Part shown: piece by piece, positions 46,560-56,994 of the stretch
How the letters are laid out: each line of letters starts with the position of its first letter
Numbering within the stretch: position 1 is the stretch's first letter
From: Coprinus comatus
Taxonomy: Eukaryota; Basidiomycota; Agaricomycetes; Agaricales; Agaricaceae
Length of the DNA stretch: 64,000 bases
NCBI GenBank assembly: GCA_034638255.1
Contig: JAWPGT010000057.1
Location: forward strand, 82,197-146,196
Direction: 5' to 3'
Program-made: the position numbers and the translations under genes
The notes under the pieces: generated by a model
Seen by the model: only the letters and a program-made list of their open reading frames with translations
Told to the model about the DNA's origin: nothing
Database searches by the model: none

Positions 46560-49500
46560 TTACGATCGACTAGGTATACTTCTCTCTCTCTCAACAACTT
46601 CAAAACCTACATCTTCCTCCTCCTCTACATGACGTGACCCATCTTCAATATCACCATACCCACATCTACTATTCCCATCCCTCCGATACTTATCCCCAGC
46701 CCCATCTTCATCATCATCCTCACCATTTTCATCTTCATCTTCAGAGCTGTAATCATCATCATGACGTAACCTAGCCAACTCTTCCTCATCTCCATTCCCA
46801 TCACGCGATAATCTTCTCCTTGAACCAATTTCGTACTGCATCTTACTCCTACTCCCACTCCCATTCGAACTTTTAAAGATCTTCGAAAACCAACTTTGAT
46901 TTTGATTCTGACCGGACGGATTTTTCATTATTTCGGCCTCGGTTTCGATTTCGGGATCTGGTCTCGATGAATGGTTGGTTTGTGATCGCGATTGTGTTTG
47001 TGTTTGTGAGATTGAATTTGACCCATGATGAGAAGTAGAACGAGGATGAAGACTTGTTAATTCAAACGATTCCGAACTTGAACTTGAACTTGAACGTAGT
47101 GGAATATGAATCTGATCTTTGAATGATTCTAATAGACAAGACAAGGTTAGAACAACCCAGACCAAGAACTTATAAAGGTTCATCGTTTAATTCACGTACC
47201 TTCTCCAAAAACAACGTCCATCTCTTCTAACGGTATACCTTTCGTTTCCGGATACACTAGAATTATAAGAATCCACCAAAATTTAAAACTTTTGAACGCA
47301 CAAACAGTGCATAAAAACACGTACCGAAATAAACTATGAACACAACAACAACGAAAATCAATCAGTATGAACATCATCAATTAATCGATCCTCTTCAGTA
47401 GAGACCTGAAACTAAAAACATACCAAGTCCAAAACTACAAACACAAAAAAACCCATGAATAAAATACAACCTCCATTCAATCATATCCTGTAACCAAGGT
47501 GTCATTTCTCCCACAATCCAATTAAAACCCCAATTCGTAGCTGTTGATAATGATACTCCTTTCGCTCTTACTGTTAATGGCATGATCTACAATACTTCCA
47601 AGGTTAATGTTATAAATGTAAGAAGTATTTTGGGGGTACGATAAAGTCGAAGTGTTTGAATGATGGGGAATGATGAAGGATTTTATGGAGATGAAGACTA
47701 AAGTTGGGGGGATGAGTTTGACGTACCTCTGGTGGATAAAGCCATGGAATAGGTCCCCAACTACAAAACAACAAAACATCAATATTATCATTCCCGATCC
47801 CTTTCCAAACTCTTGTACATGTCCCATGAGATAGGTTAAAGCACATACCTATATCCAAAAGCAGCATTAAACACAATAACAGAAGCAACCACTGCATTTG
47901 GTGTCCAAGTTTTATCAAGATAGATATAATACCCAGTAGCAAATAACGCTAATCCCATCTAGTATAACCAATGCCAATGAAAGAATGAGTTGGGTTACTC
48001 AGAATATGTGAATAAGGAAATCAAAGGATTTAAAAGAAGAGAGGGAGAAAACGTTTACGTACAACTGTAGCTCCAGATAATAAAATAGGTCTTCTACCCC
48101 ATCTATCCACCAAAATCCACCTACATATATATTCAATAGTATTATTCATCAAACGATCAGTTCCAGGATATACGAATTTTTGAGGGGGGGACGTACGGAG
48201 GTAAAGTACTTAGAACGTAAACAATTGAATTAATTCCAGTCATCAAAATCGCATCACGTCCTTTCCATCCAGCTTCTTCAAACACACGAGCTACATAAAA
48301 GAAGAAGAAAAAATAGGACCCAATCAATCGTATATGTAGTAATTAGATTCAGAAAGTCGATTTTAAATTCTAAAACTTACGTGCGTAATACGATATAACT
48401 GCGAACACGAACATGAAAACCAATTCCGTTAACTCTCACTACACATATACATATCAACATATGCATTCAAGTAACATACCATTAATGCCATTCTATACAT
48501 GCAATCATAAAATTCAATTTCAATATCGATTAAAAATAATAAAAAAAAGCACTCACCAATTGTGCAAAAGCTTGAGAAGACATAGCCAACAACACACGTT
48601 GTTTATATTTCTTCCACATCACCTTATACGTTCTTTCTTCTCCTATTTCTCGCTATAGGGACATGTGTATGAGTTACGAGTTACATGAAAAATGAAAATG
48701 AATTAAAGTAAATAGGTAGGGTTCTGACTTGGGGAGAAACATTACGTTACCTCTTGATTAACTTTATCTTTAATCTCTTGAAACTCCAATTTCGCTTTCG
48801 GATTATCCAAATTTCCACCATGTAAATCAGCAATTACGCGCATACCAGCTTCATCTTTACTTGTATCTATCAACCACCTAAAAAGGCAAAATTCAACCGG
48901 AACAAAGTTAACAAAAATCTCACTCTCAAACACTTTGCGGAAACAAACATAACAAACAAAAGACAGAATTGAAAAATGGGGATGGAATGAAAATGTCAAT
49001 GTGAAAGAGGAGAAAACCTGAAAATGGGAGGAGGGAGAAGGAGTAGAGGAAAGGGTACGACCACAGGAAGGGAAGGAAAGACCAATATATCAGAACACGA
49101 AAAAAAAAGGCAAAGATTAAAGGACAAATAATCAAGAAGAAAGACTAACCTAGGACTTTCAGGCATAACCAATGATCCAATAGCCAATATCGAACCAATA
49201 ACACATTGAATGAATAATGGTATTCTCCAAGATAAATTCGAGTTTATGAATGAACAGAAGTAATCTGTCCACTATCATCGTTATCAATGAAAAAGTAATA
49301 GATATGAATTAGTATATAGAAAGAGAGAGAGAGAGAGAGAACGTACCACAGAAACAGCATATCCTACAATATTCCCAGTAAATTCCGCACATGCCAGGGC
49401 ACCTCTCTAAATATCAACAAAATCAACATCAATAGAAACAAGCCAGATAAAAAAAATACGTATACGTACATGATCAGGAGGTGATATTTCACTTTGATAA

Positions 49501-50382
49501 ATCGGTACAATAGTCCTAATAACATTTCAACTTCAGTATAAGCCTCCTCTTACCCCTCCAAAGAAAAAACAGTAGAACCAGAACCAGAACCAGAAAAAGT
49601 CAAAAAAAAAACCAAAAATGACTTACGACAACAATCCAACACCAAACCCACTAACAACTCTACCCAACACCATACTCCAAAATCCCACCGTAAAAGTCTG
49701 AATAGAACCACCAATAGTAAAAATCAAAGCTCCTACGAATAATGTTCCTTTTCTTCCTATCATATCACCTATACGCCCCGCTGCTATTGATGTTGCTTTT
49801 TTTGTCCGGTATATGGATAAATAGATGTGTGTGAGAGTTAGTTGAATGTGTGTTTTTATGGTGGTGGTTGAATATGGGGGGAAAGAGGTAGGGGTAAGAT
49901 TTATAAGGGGGCAGGTGATGTTACATGCAGGTGAATCGGATGAGTTTGTGTGTGTTATTTGAGAACAAAAAAACACATTTTGTTTTAGTATACCGTTAGG
50001 TATAACATATAACAATGAATACATACCAAACGCTCCAATTTCCAAAACAGCAACCATAGTCCCAACCTGAATCGAACTCGGCATACCAAAATAATCCAAA
50101 AAATAAGGACCTGTGATTATTCCTGACATAACACTTTTATTAATTATTAGCAACAGATCCAACATTAGTATTCAGTGTTTGAAAAAGGTAAGCAGCACGC
50201 TAAGAAGAAGAAAGCAACGTACCCTTGATCATAACCAAACTACATTCACATTCAAACGATCAAGTTGTGGTTATATTAATAAGAGCAGCAAAACTCACCA
50301 AGAAAACACCAAGACTAGCAAACATAGAAATAGCATAAAGTAATGGTTGACCAACCAATCTACGTCTTCCTTTAGGATACAT
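46560..50382 (-). CDS. MFS sugar-type transporter
   Basis: Many small exons. Start ATG at 50382 (MYPKGRRRLVGQPLLYAI); exon 1 is 50382-50299, followed by a 17-base exon encoding FGYDQG, then VMSGIITGPYFLDYFG. Sugar-porter signatures are present: GRIGDMIGRKGTLFVGALIF, PESPR followed after a splice by WLI, WILVDRWGRRPILL, WGPIPWLYPPE, MPLTVRAKGVSLSTATNW and PETKGIPLEEMDVVFGE. Twelve membrane helices fit. The last exon (47128-46560) encodes an unusually long cytoplasmic tail of about 189 residues, Ser-rich and then acidic (SSEDEDENGEDDDEDGAG), which could be a site for phosphorylation or endocytic control. Substrate is probably a hexose or related sugar taken up with protons. The family is certain, the substrate is not. 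Confidence 0.87.
49322..49341. repeat. (AG)n microsatellite in an MFS intron
   Basis: A GA run of 20 bp inside an intron of the sugar transporter gene. Confidence 0.85.
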
Positions 50383-50781
50383 TTTCTTTCCCCTATGTTT
50401 CGGAGATTGTTCTCTTCTCAATTTCAAGTCTCCAGTACTTGTACAGTTCAAGTATCTATAGTTCCTACGCAGTTGAACGTTGAATGTTGAATGGTGTGTT
50501 GTCAGTAAGTCTCATTAACTAAGAGTGAAATGGTATATCGATGAGATTGACAATTTGTGTTGAAACACTGAAAGAACCAAAACCCCACTTCTTCTCACGC
50601 TCTCCATCTATTTTAAACACACTCGGGGAGAGATATTCTCAACATCGATCTCAAGGTTACTACTTAAAAATCACATATACTCATACTCATCAACCATACA
50701 ACACCACCAACAAAACGAAATACAAAAAAAGAAGAGAACTAAACAGAATCGAAAAATAAAGAACTTGAAAAAAAAAACACA

Positions 50782-52987
50782 TCAAGTACATCCCTCTTGC
50801 ACCTTCCTAACATCAAACCAAACTCTCCTAACCCACCTTCTCCTCCTCGTAACACCACCTCTAAATTGTACTTTAGAAGGATTCAACCAACTATCATTCG
50901 TATAAACCCATCCATCTCCATCTCCTACTCCTACATTATCATTACCATTACCATTTCCATCACTATTATTATCAGAGGTATGATTAATATCAACATTGAC
51001 CCATTCCATTTTCAAATCCTTCCTCCAATCTTCCGTTTCAACAAAAGACCAACCAGGACCAAGTGAAAATGTCAAATTACTACTAATCCCATATAATCAT
51101 CAATAAAAAATACGCTTGTAAAAAAGAGAGATAAAAGAGATTTTCAATACGCACCTAATTTGTTCATTTGGTCCAACACCAGACCAACCATCTCTACCTC
51201 TAGTCCAACCAACTCTTTCACCACTTTTCAAATTCTTTTTACTCCATCCTCCCCCTCCTCCTCCTTTATTCCCATTCCCATTCATATCACTACCATTATT
51301 ACTCCCATTTGAATTATCATTCTCATCAAACCTCTCATTCTCAAACAACTCCACCTCTCTCATTTCCGAATTCCAACATTCATCGCTCAACCTATCATTA
51401 TCAAGTACTCTTTCAAGTACACATTTGATCGGTAAATCCAAATCCAAATCCAAATCCTTCCCAATTCCCATTCCTTTACCAACAATCCACTCAACAACCT
51501 TCTTAACCCTACCCATCCAAGAAGACTCAACGTTAACCCCAACACTCCAACTCCAACTCCAACTCCAATTGTACCACAAATACAAACTCAAAACTTGTAA
51601 ACTCGGATTCGTAATTAAAAATGGTAACAACCCTCCAACCAATATTATTTCTCGAATTGGAAACCAGGATGTATGAACTAGAATTGTTAGAGGTATGAAT
51701 GATATACTTAGGAATGTGAGTATATGTGGTGTGTATGGTGATTTTGTTCCTATCGAAGTCGAAGCCGCAGTCGAAGTCGAAGTTGAATTGGAGGTGGAAG
51801 ATGAATTGGAAGTGGAAGACGAACTAGAGGTAGAGGCGGAGGTAGAGGTAGAGGTAGAGGCAGTGGAAGAAGAAGTAGATGAATGAATCATCAAATGTGC
51901 AGGAGTTAAAGATAAATGATACGTATAAGGTGTAATCGTAGCAGATACATCGGATACTAATCCCATAAGGTTTTGTAATCCTTGAATATTAGCTTGCCAT
52001 GCTATAGTTCCTTCCGTAGCCGCAGGTGGCGGTGGTGATGGCGTTGTTGTCGATGATGATGATGATGAATCGGTGGTAGAAGGATAAGGATAAGTCGAAA
52101 GTATAATAGCAATTATAGCAATATGTGGTATAAGGAATATCATCCTAGGAAAATAACCTACACACAATCACATTCATTCAATCCACATCGACAAAGAAAA
52201 AAAAAAGAAACTCACACAAAAACGTATAAACACACATCCACCATAAAGTTCTTAACCACCCTCTCTTCCAAAACAAAATCTCCTCAACTCTATCTTGAAA
52301 CCAAAACACAGGACCAACTCTCGCAACAAACCTTTTAAAATTATTCGTCATAATGGGTAACGACAATGGATCCTTATTACTCAAAAGCTTCACTTTTTCT
52401 TGTTGTTGTCCTTGTACGAGTTTCGCATTGAAAGTCGGATTTGTTGGTGACATTGGTGATATCGTTGTTGACCCAGTACCAGCGCTTGCATTCGTCCCAG
52501 TACCAGAACCACTAGCGCCATTAGTAGCAGAAGGTGAAGTAGGAATAGGACCCATAAGTAACTGAGGAATAAATGATAAAGTCTGATTAGCCCATAACCC
52601 TCCCATACCTCCTCCACCACCACCACCACCACCACCACCACCTGTAGAACTAGACCGTAATCGCGAATACGATGAAGTTGTAGGGTTGGGTAAATTTGTG
52701 GTAGACGATTTCTTTTCAATTTCAATATCGGGTCCTTTGGAGTTGGAGTTGGAAGAGGGGTTGGTTAAAGGTTGACTTTTAAGTCGTATAGCACAAGATG
52801 GTATATGAACATAATCCAAAGTAGCCATTGTTTTCAATCCATCCGACTTTATAGTCGCAGTGGCAGTCGTACTTGTTGTTGAAGTTGTAGTTGTAGTCCC
52901 AGACGTAGGCACAAGTTTTTGGGTTGGAGTTGGTGTTGGTGTTAGAGACGAGGATGAAGATGAATGGCGTATGATTTCCGAAGCCAT
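50782..52987 (-). CDS. Peroxin with Pex24p and dysferlin domains (Pex28-32-like)
   Basis: Exons 52987-52216, 52157-51155 and 51079-50782 join to 690 aa without a frame problem. The first part is Ser/Thr-rich with a poly-Gly run. The Pex24p-type membrane region follows (LPIMTNNFKRFVARVGPVFW, FWKRGWLRTLWWMCVYTFL, then after the intron CYFPRMIFLIPHIAIIAI, HILTFLSISFIPLTILVH). The C-terminus has dysferlin-type motifs: FENERFD, GERVGWTRGRDGWSGVGPNE, LTFSLGPGWSFVETEDW, DGWVYTNDSW and RRRRWVRRVWF. In yeast, proteins of this family sit in peroxisomal and ER membranes and control peroxisome number, size and contact sites. Long Ser/Thr insertions (about residues 350-390) and acidic Asn-rich loops are lineage-specific. 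It is transcribed in the same direction as the sugar transporter 400 bp away, with no evident functional link. Confidence 0.86.
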
Positions 52988-53234
52988 TTCTTTTCAGAAG
53001 CTCCTAGTGGCTGAGTAGAAACAACCAACACATGTGATTGATGTCATTGTCGTGTGACTGTGAGAATCAGCCCATTGCCCAATCACATATCCACAATAAA
53101 ACGCCAAGGCGAAGGGTTCAATCCTCGCTCACAGTAAGTATATATAATCAATTACTTAAAACCAGGCTCTGAAGGCATAACGCACCACCAAAAAGAAAGG
53201 AAGTATGATGTTTCGTATCAAGGACAAAACGGTA
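52988..53234. other. Intergenic with a degenerate tRNA-like hairpin
   Basis: CTGTGAG (53059) and CTCACAG (53135) could pair as a 7-bp acceptor stem around GGTTCAATCC, over 77 bases. The A box and T stem are poor, so this is not called as a tRNA. Confidence 0.3.
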
Positions 53235-53397
53235 AACCCCGGCAACCCTATGTCAAAAACGTTGTACCCATCCCTCCCGCCTGGCGAAACACAAACCACC
53301 ACAAATGGACATGGACTCCTCCACCAGTACTCTAGGCATACCAGACCTCACCAATCCATTGGAACTCTTTACCAGCATTCTCACGCCTCCATAATAT
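53235..53397 (+). repeat. Partial tandem copy of the kinase-like N-terminus
   Basis: CAAAAACG through CTCACCAATCCATTGGAACT CTTTACCAGCATTCTCACG repeats, diverged, at 53480-53600. It encodes LTNPLELFTSILTPP, then a stop, against ITNPSDLFTSVLIHG in the downstream unit. Confidence 0.6.
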
Positions 53398-53469
53398 GAG
53401 GTTCAGGTTTTAATGTGACTCGACCAAGACTCAACACCAGAATATTGTTATGTTGTAGTAGACCTCGAT

Positions 53470-54270
53470 TTGACATACAAAAACGTTTCCACGTGTGTGC
53501 AAAACGTTTCATGCCACAAACCACGACCCCTTCCACCAATGCTCTCAACACACAAGATAACCAATCCGTCGGACCTCTTTACCAGCGTTCTCATTCATGG
53601 ATTAGCTCAGGGCTCAGATGGAAAAGAAGTAGCTATTACCCTGAAACGTTCTACCTCGTTTCCTGCCCCACCTTGGCGTGCAATGTTCGAAAACGAGCCT
53701 CAAGTTGAATTGGACCTCGTACCACACCCTATCCCATCCTGCGGTCTTCGATTAGAAGTACGCATCCAACGAGACCCTGCAACGCTGGACTATGCGGATC
53801 TCGAAGGGGTTCTTGGAAGGGGTCGATCTTCATTCGTTTACTCACTGGAGGTGCTATCAGCCAGCGAAACGACTATCTCTCCAGAGGGGGATATAATCAT
53901 AACAGGGTCACCAAGCCATGTTTCATTCGACAGTAATTCCAGAACACTCACGACAGCGGATGGCAAGATTCATTACACGCTACCACCATTGTACATCAAA
54001 GTTGCCAGATCCCTGCATTCACGCATATCAGCTCGTGAAGCATGGTTTTACGAAAGGCTGGACAATGAAGGCCTCACCGGTGTTATTGTACCACGTAACT
54101 TTGGTCTCTTCCATACTTCATTATTACCTTCCAACGCTACTTTGTCACGACCTCCACCATTCGATTTGATACTCCCTTATTACAATTATCATGGATACCC
54201 GATTGTGAAGTGTCGTCCTTGGGTTGAGTTACGCGAGGATTCTGGCGGTTCTAGTGTTTACCAACCCTAA
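53470..54270 (+). pseudogene. Kinase-like gene, truncated copy
   Basis: Open frame of 266 codons. The family body reads VAITLKRSTSFPAPPW, VELDLVPHPIPSCGLRLEV, GRGRSSFVYSLEVLSA, YTLPPLYIKVARS, SAREAWFYERLDNEGLTGV and VPRNFGLFHTSL. It stops after WVELREDSGGSSVYQP, before the catalytic-loop exon (HCDMRFPNVIRA) seen in the 22.7-kb copy, so the kinase-like C-lobe is absent. Either the gene is truncated or the rest was removed when neighbouring DNA moved; segment B begins only 520 bp further on. The ATG at 53470 may not be the original start, because a diverged N-terminal unit lies upstream. Confidence 0.6.
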
Positions 54271-54789
54271 CTATAAGGACTCGCTTTCGAAAATTCGAAC
54301 TAGTGTGACACGGTCATGCTTTAGAGAATCACACCTCTGAAGCCTGAACACTGGGGGCTGAGGCAATAAATTTCAAATTGGACAATAGAGCATGAGGATA
54401 GTAGCCGAACAGTAATATATACTATACAAATATTACAAACTTCTGAATATTCACCAACTGCTTCGGGTTGAAAATGCACTGCGGCACTAGGCATAGTCAG
54501 CCGTTCGATGAAGTCGATTCCTCGCTCTGTCCATACACTGTGCCAGTAACTTGGTAATCCACACAGATTATCAAGTACTAGCGAGTATTTATCCAAGCTT
54601 TACTTTACTCATGAGCGTGGGTCTCAGAATAAAGTTTAGGTATGTCCTCGATAATCCAGTTAGATTATCGAGTCACCCACCCAGTGCATATACGTTCATC
54701 CAAAGCGGCAAATGTGAGACCTCCGATAACTTTGGGGGTATCTGGGTCATCCCAGTCCCGTGGACGGCAACAAATCAACTCACTCCCAT
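54271..54789. other. Junction region next to segment B
   Basis: No gene. It contains the hairpin 54647-54672 and ends where the match to segment A starts. An in-frame extension of a segment-B ORF crosses the boundary (GGLTFAALDERICTGW), but this is likely fortuitous. Confidence 0.35.
54647..54672. repeat. Palindrome related to the 29.8-kb foldback
   Basis: CTCGATAATC-CAGTTA-GATTATCGAG forms 10-bp arms with a 6-bp loop. The core ATAATCCAGTT resembles the arm of the element at 29775-29901, and both are followed by CCAGTGCA, suggesting one small element family. Confidence 0.5.
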
Positions 54790-55457
54790 GGATTCTTCTT
54801 TGTTGTATCAATACAATACGACAATGCCCTAGGTACACAATCAACATTAAGTTTGGGTCGAAAATATAAATCCCGATTATCAATATTGTCATGGTTGATA
54901 TCGACAATTCTTGGCAGTCAAGCACAACGGGAACTTGTGAGAAAGCGGCGCATATGCCTCGGAATATACAAATATACAACATACCTTCGCGCATGTCACT
55001 CACCACTTGATGCACATTCTTCCTCTTACTTGCACACTTGGAAAGCAGTAGTACTACTATGAGAGAGAGATCATTGGGGAACAGGCAAGATATTCGTTGG
55101 GGTATAAGATGGAGATCTCCCTCTTATATATGGTCATGCGATCAGTAAGACATTGTTAGTGATGTCAACGGTGTAACATGTTTACAATATACAGGTATAT
55201 GGTTTGTTGAATCTGCTGTAAAACAAACACTTGGCTGTCTTTCTATTTTCATCAAGTTTCGAGTTGTTTCTCGTCTCTTGTTTCTGGTTCATGGGCCGAT
55301 GGAATACCAAAAAGTTCAATCACTGTCAACTGGTTGATTCAACTTTGTATACAAGTACTACAAACAACTAATCAAAGGGCCAATTTCACATTCCAATCTT
55401 CCGACATGGCCAAGACCATTATATCCCATTCCTATCAATTTCACCGTTGCCTATTTC

Positions 55458-56024
55458 TCAAGCAGGAACGAAGCTCCACTGGAAAGCTTGTCCAAAGTTA
55501 TCAGCCGTAACGCTAGTGACTACAGCCCTAGAACCAGTGTTCCCACCAGTAACACGAACACTAGGGTCATAGGGCATGAGAGTCTGATTGTTGTACGCCC
55601 ACAACTGATTGATGCTGTCAGGTAACTCTCTCTTGGGGCTGATGACGAGCCCAGTTCCTGGTGTAATGCGACCACCTTCCTCTAAAAAACAATTACAATC
55701 TCATTAGACGATCCATAACCTGCAGTAAGCTTGAAAAAAAATTACCATGACCAGGTACCTCGAGTACGAAACCCGTATCAACACTGATCAAGAAACCAGT
55801 CTCATAGCGCCAGATTTGGTTATCGGTTTGCGGGTTGTTGCGGGTCCAGACAATGACGGGTGAACCAGGCTATGATGCAATGCCAATTGTTAAGTATTTA
55901 TCCACAAGGAGAACAGGGATGATAAACTGTTACATACGGCAGTAGCGCTACCGGATACATCAAGGAATAACCCTGTAGCAGCGTTGCGGATGTAGAATTC
56001 GCCAGTAGGAAAACCGTTACTCAT
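55458..56024 (-). CDS. Ricin-B-like (beta-trefoil) lectin, intact copy B
   Basis: Exons 56024-55938, 55869-55746 and 55681-55458 total 435 bases and give 144 aa with no interruption. Sequence features are GEFYIRNAATGLFLDV near the start, WTRNNPQTDNQIWRYETG, ISVDTGFVLEVPG, LPDSINQLWAYNNQTLMPYD and QAFQWSFVPA at the end; NQxW/QAFQW spacing fits three beta-trefoil subdomains. There is no signal peptide, as usual for cytoplasmic mushroom lectins. The expected role is glycan binding, for example defence against nematodes or insects, or storage. A TATA box (56073-56080) lies about 50 bp upstream. Copy A at 8.5 kb has a one-base deletion, so this is the only lectin here expected to work. Confidence 0.85.
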
Positions 56025-56072
56025 ATCGAAAGATGTTTAAGCGGTTGAACTTTCTGTGGGACTTTGGCCATC

Positions 56073-56080
56073 CTTTTATA
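56073..56080 (-). promoter_or_regulatory. TATA box of lectin copy B
   Basis: TATAAAAG on the minus strand, about 50 bp before the ATG at 56024. Confidence 0.55.
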
Positions 56081-56430
56081 CAAAAAATAAATAAATTATA
56101 TGTGATATTTTACGACTAGAACATCTACTTCCATTTTGTTTGTCAATCATTATCCGAATTCTCTCATACTAAGAGACTCTCCGAGTCTTCTCCAACCCAA
56201 CTGTCAACTATAACAAACATAGATGTTGATAAACGCTGGCTCTCTCTATAGTGAGAACTATAGAACGAGTGCCAGAACCTCAAAGAAGCGCTCATGTTAA
56301 GAGAATAGAACATGATGTAGAACACAAGGTGTGTTCGAATAACCGCCCTGCCTTACGTTGGTAATATTTTTAGAACTAATTACTTCACTGTACACTAACA
56401 GGGACTTCTCGCTAGGAAAGAAATTCTACT

Positions 56431-56646
56431 TTAACAAAGAGAATGAGAGAATGGCGCCCGGTCTTGATCCAACTTGGATTTTGCAAATTGGCATACTAAT
56501 CGTTTCAAAATTCTCATCTCTACAACAGACTTGAACAAATCCAAATCTTCAAGGGTATAAGCGCTTAAGCATTTTAGCATGTACAAGCAATTGTTCTGCA
56601 GCTTGTGAGAATCACAGAAAGTAGCCCGAACAAGATTCAGAAGCAC
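56431..56646 (-). CDS. Hypothetical 71-aa ORF or gene fragment (segment B)
   Basis: Same ORF as 7909-8124, with Pro instead of Ser near the end (DRAPFSHSLC). An upstream acceptor-like TAATGCAG is also kept. Probably a last exon or a fragment. No family is recognised. Confidence 0.3.
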   Translation of the reverse strand: MLLNLVRATFCDSHKLQNNCLYMLKCLSAYTLEDLDLFKSVVEMRILKRLVCQFAKSKLDQDRAPFSHSLC

Positions 56647-56994
56647 TTTACTACTAGACGCCGTATTTTGAACGGCTGCATTAGAAGTTTATAAAAATTA
56701 GCAACCCCTCATGATGTGTATAATTTGCTCGGCGTAGCCTGGATGCACTAACGATGCAGCGTTCTAATAAAAAGAAGTTGATTCAGGTGAAGTCCTTTCA
56801 CAAAAGAGCAAGAACTACATGTGAACGGCAGGGAAATATCAGGAAAATAGCAACAGTTATTGGTTGTTTACTCTCCGTTCCCTCGTAAGCACGTTCTTTA
56901 TTAACGTTCTCATTTAATGTTGTCATCCGGGCCTCCACATAAAATCTAAAATGACATTATCATTCAGCTGAAATGATTGAAATCTACTCTGAAA

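Noticed and set aside
53059..53135. Possible 77-base tRNA with 7-bp acceptor stem CTGTGAG/CTCACAG and GGTTCAATCC
   Set aside because: The A box is poor, the D and anticodon arms do not fold, and only three of five T-stem pairs form. Probably chance or a very old relic.
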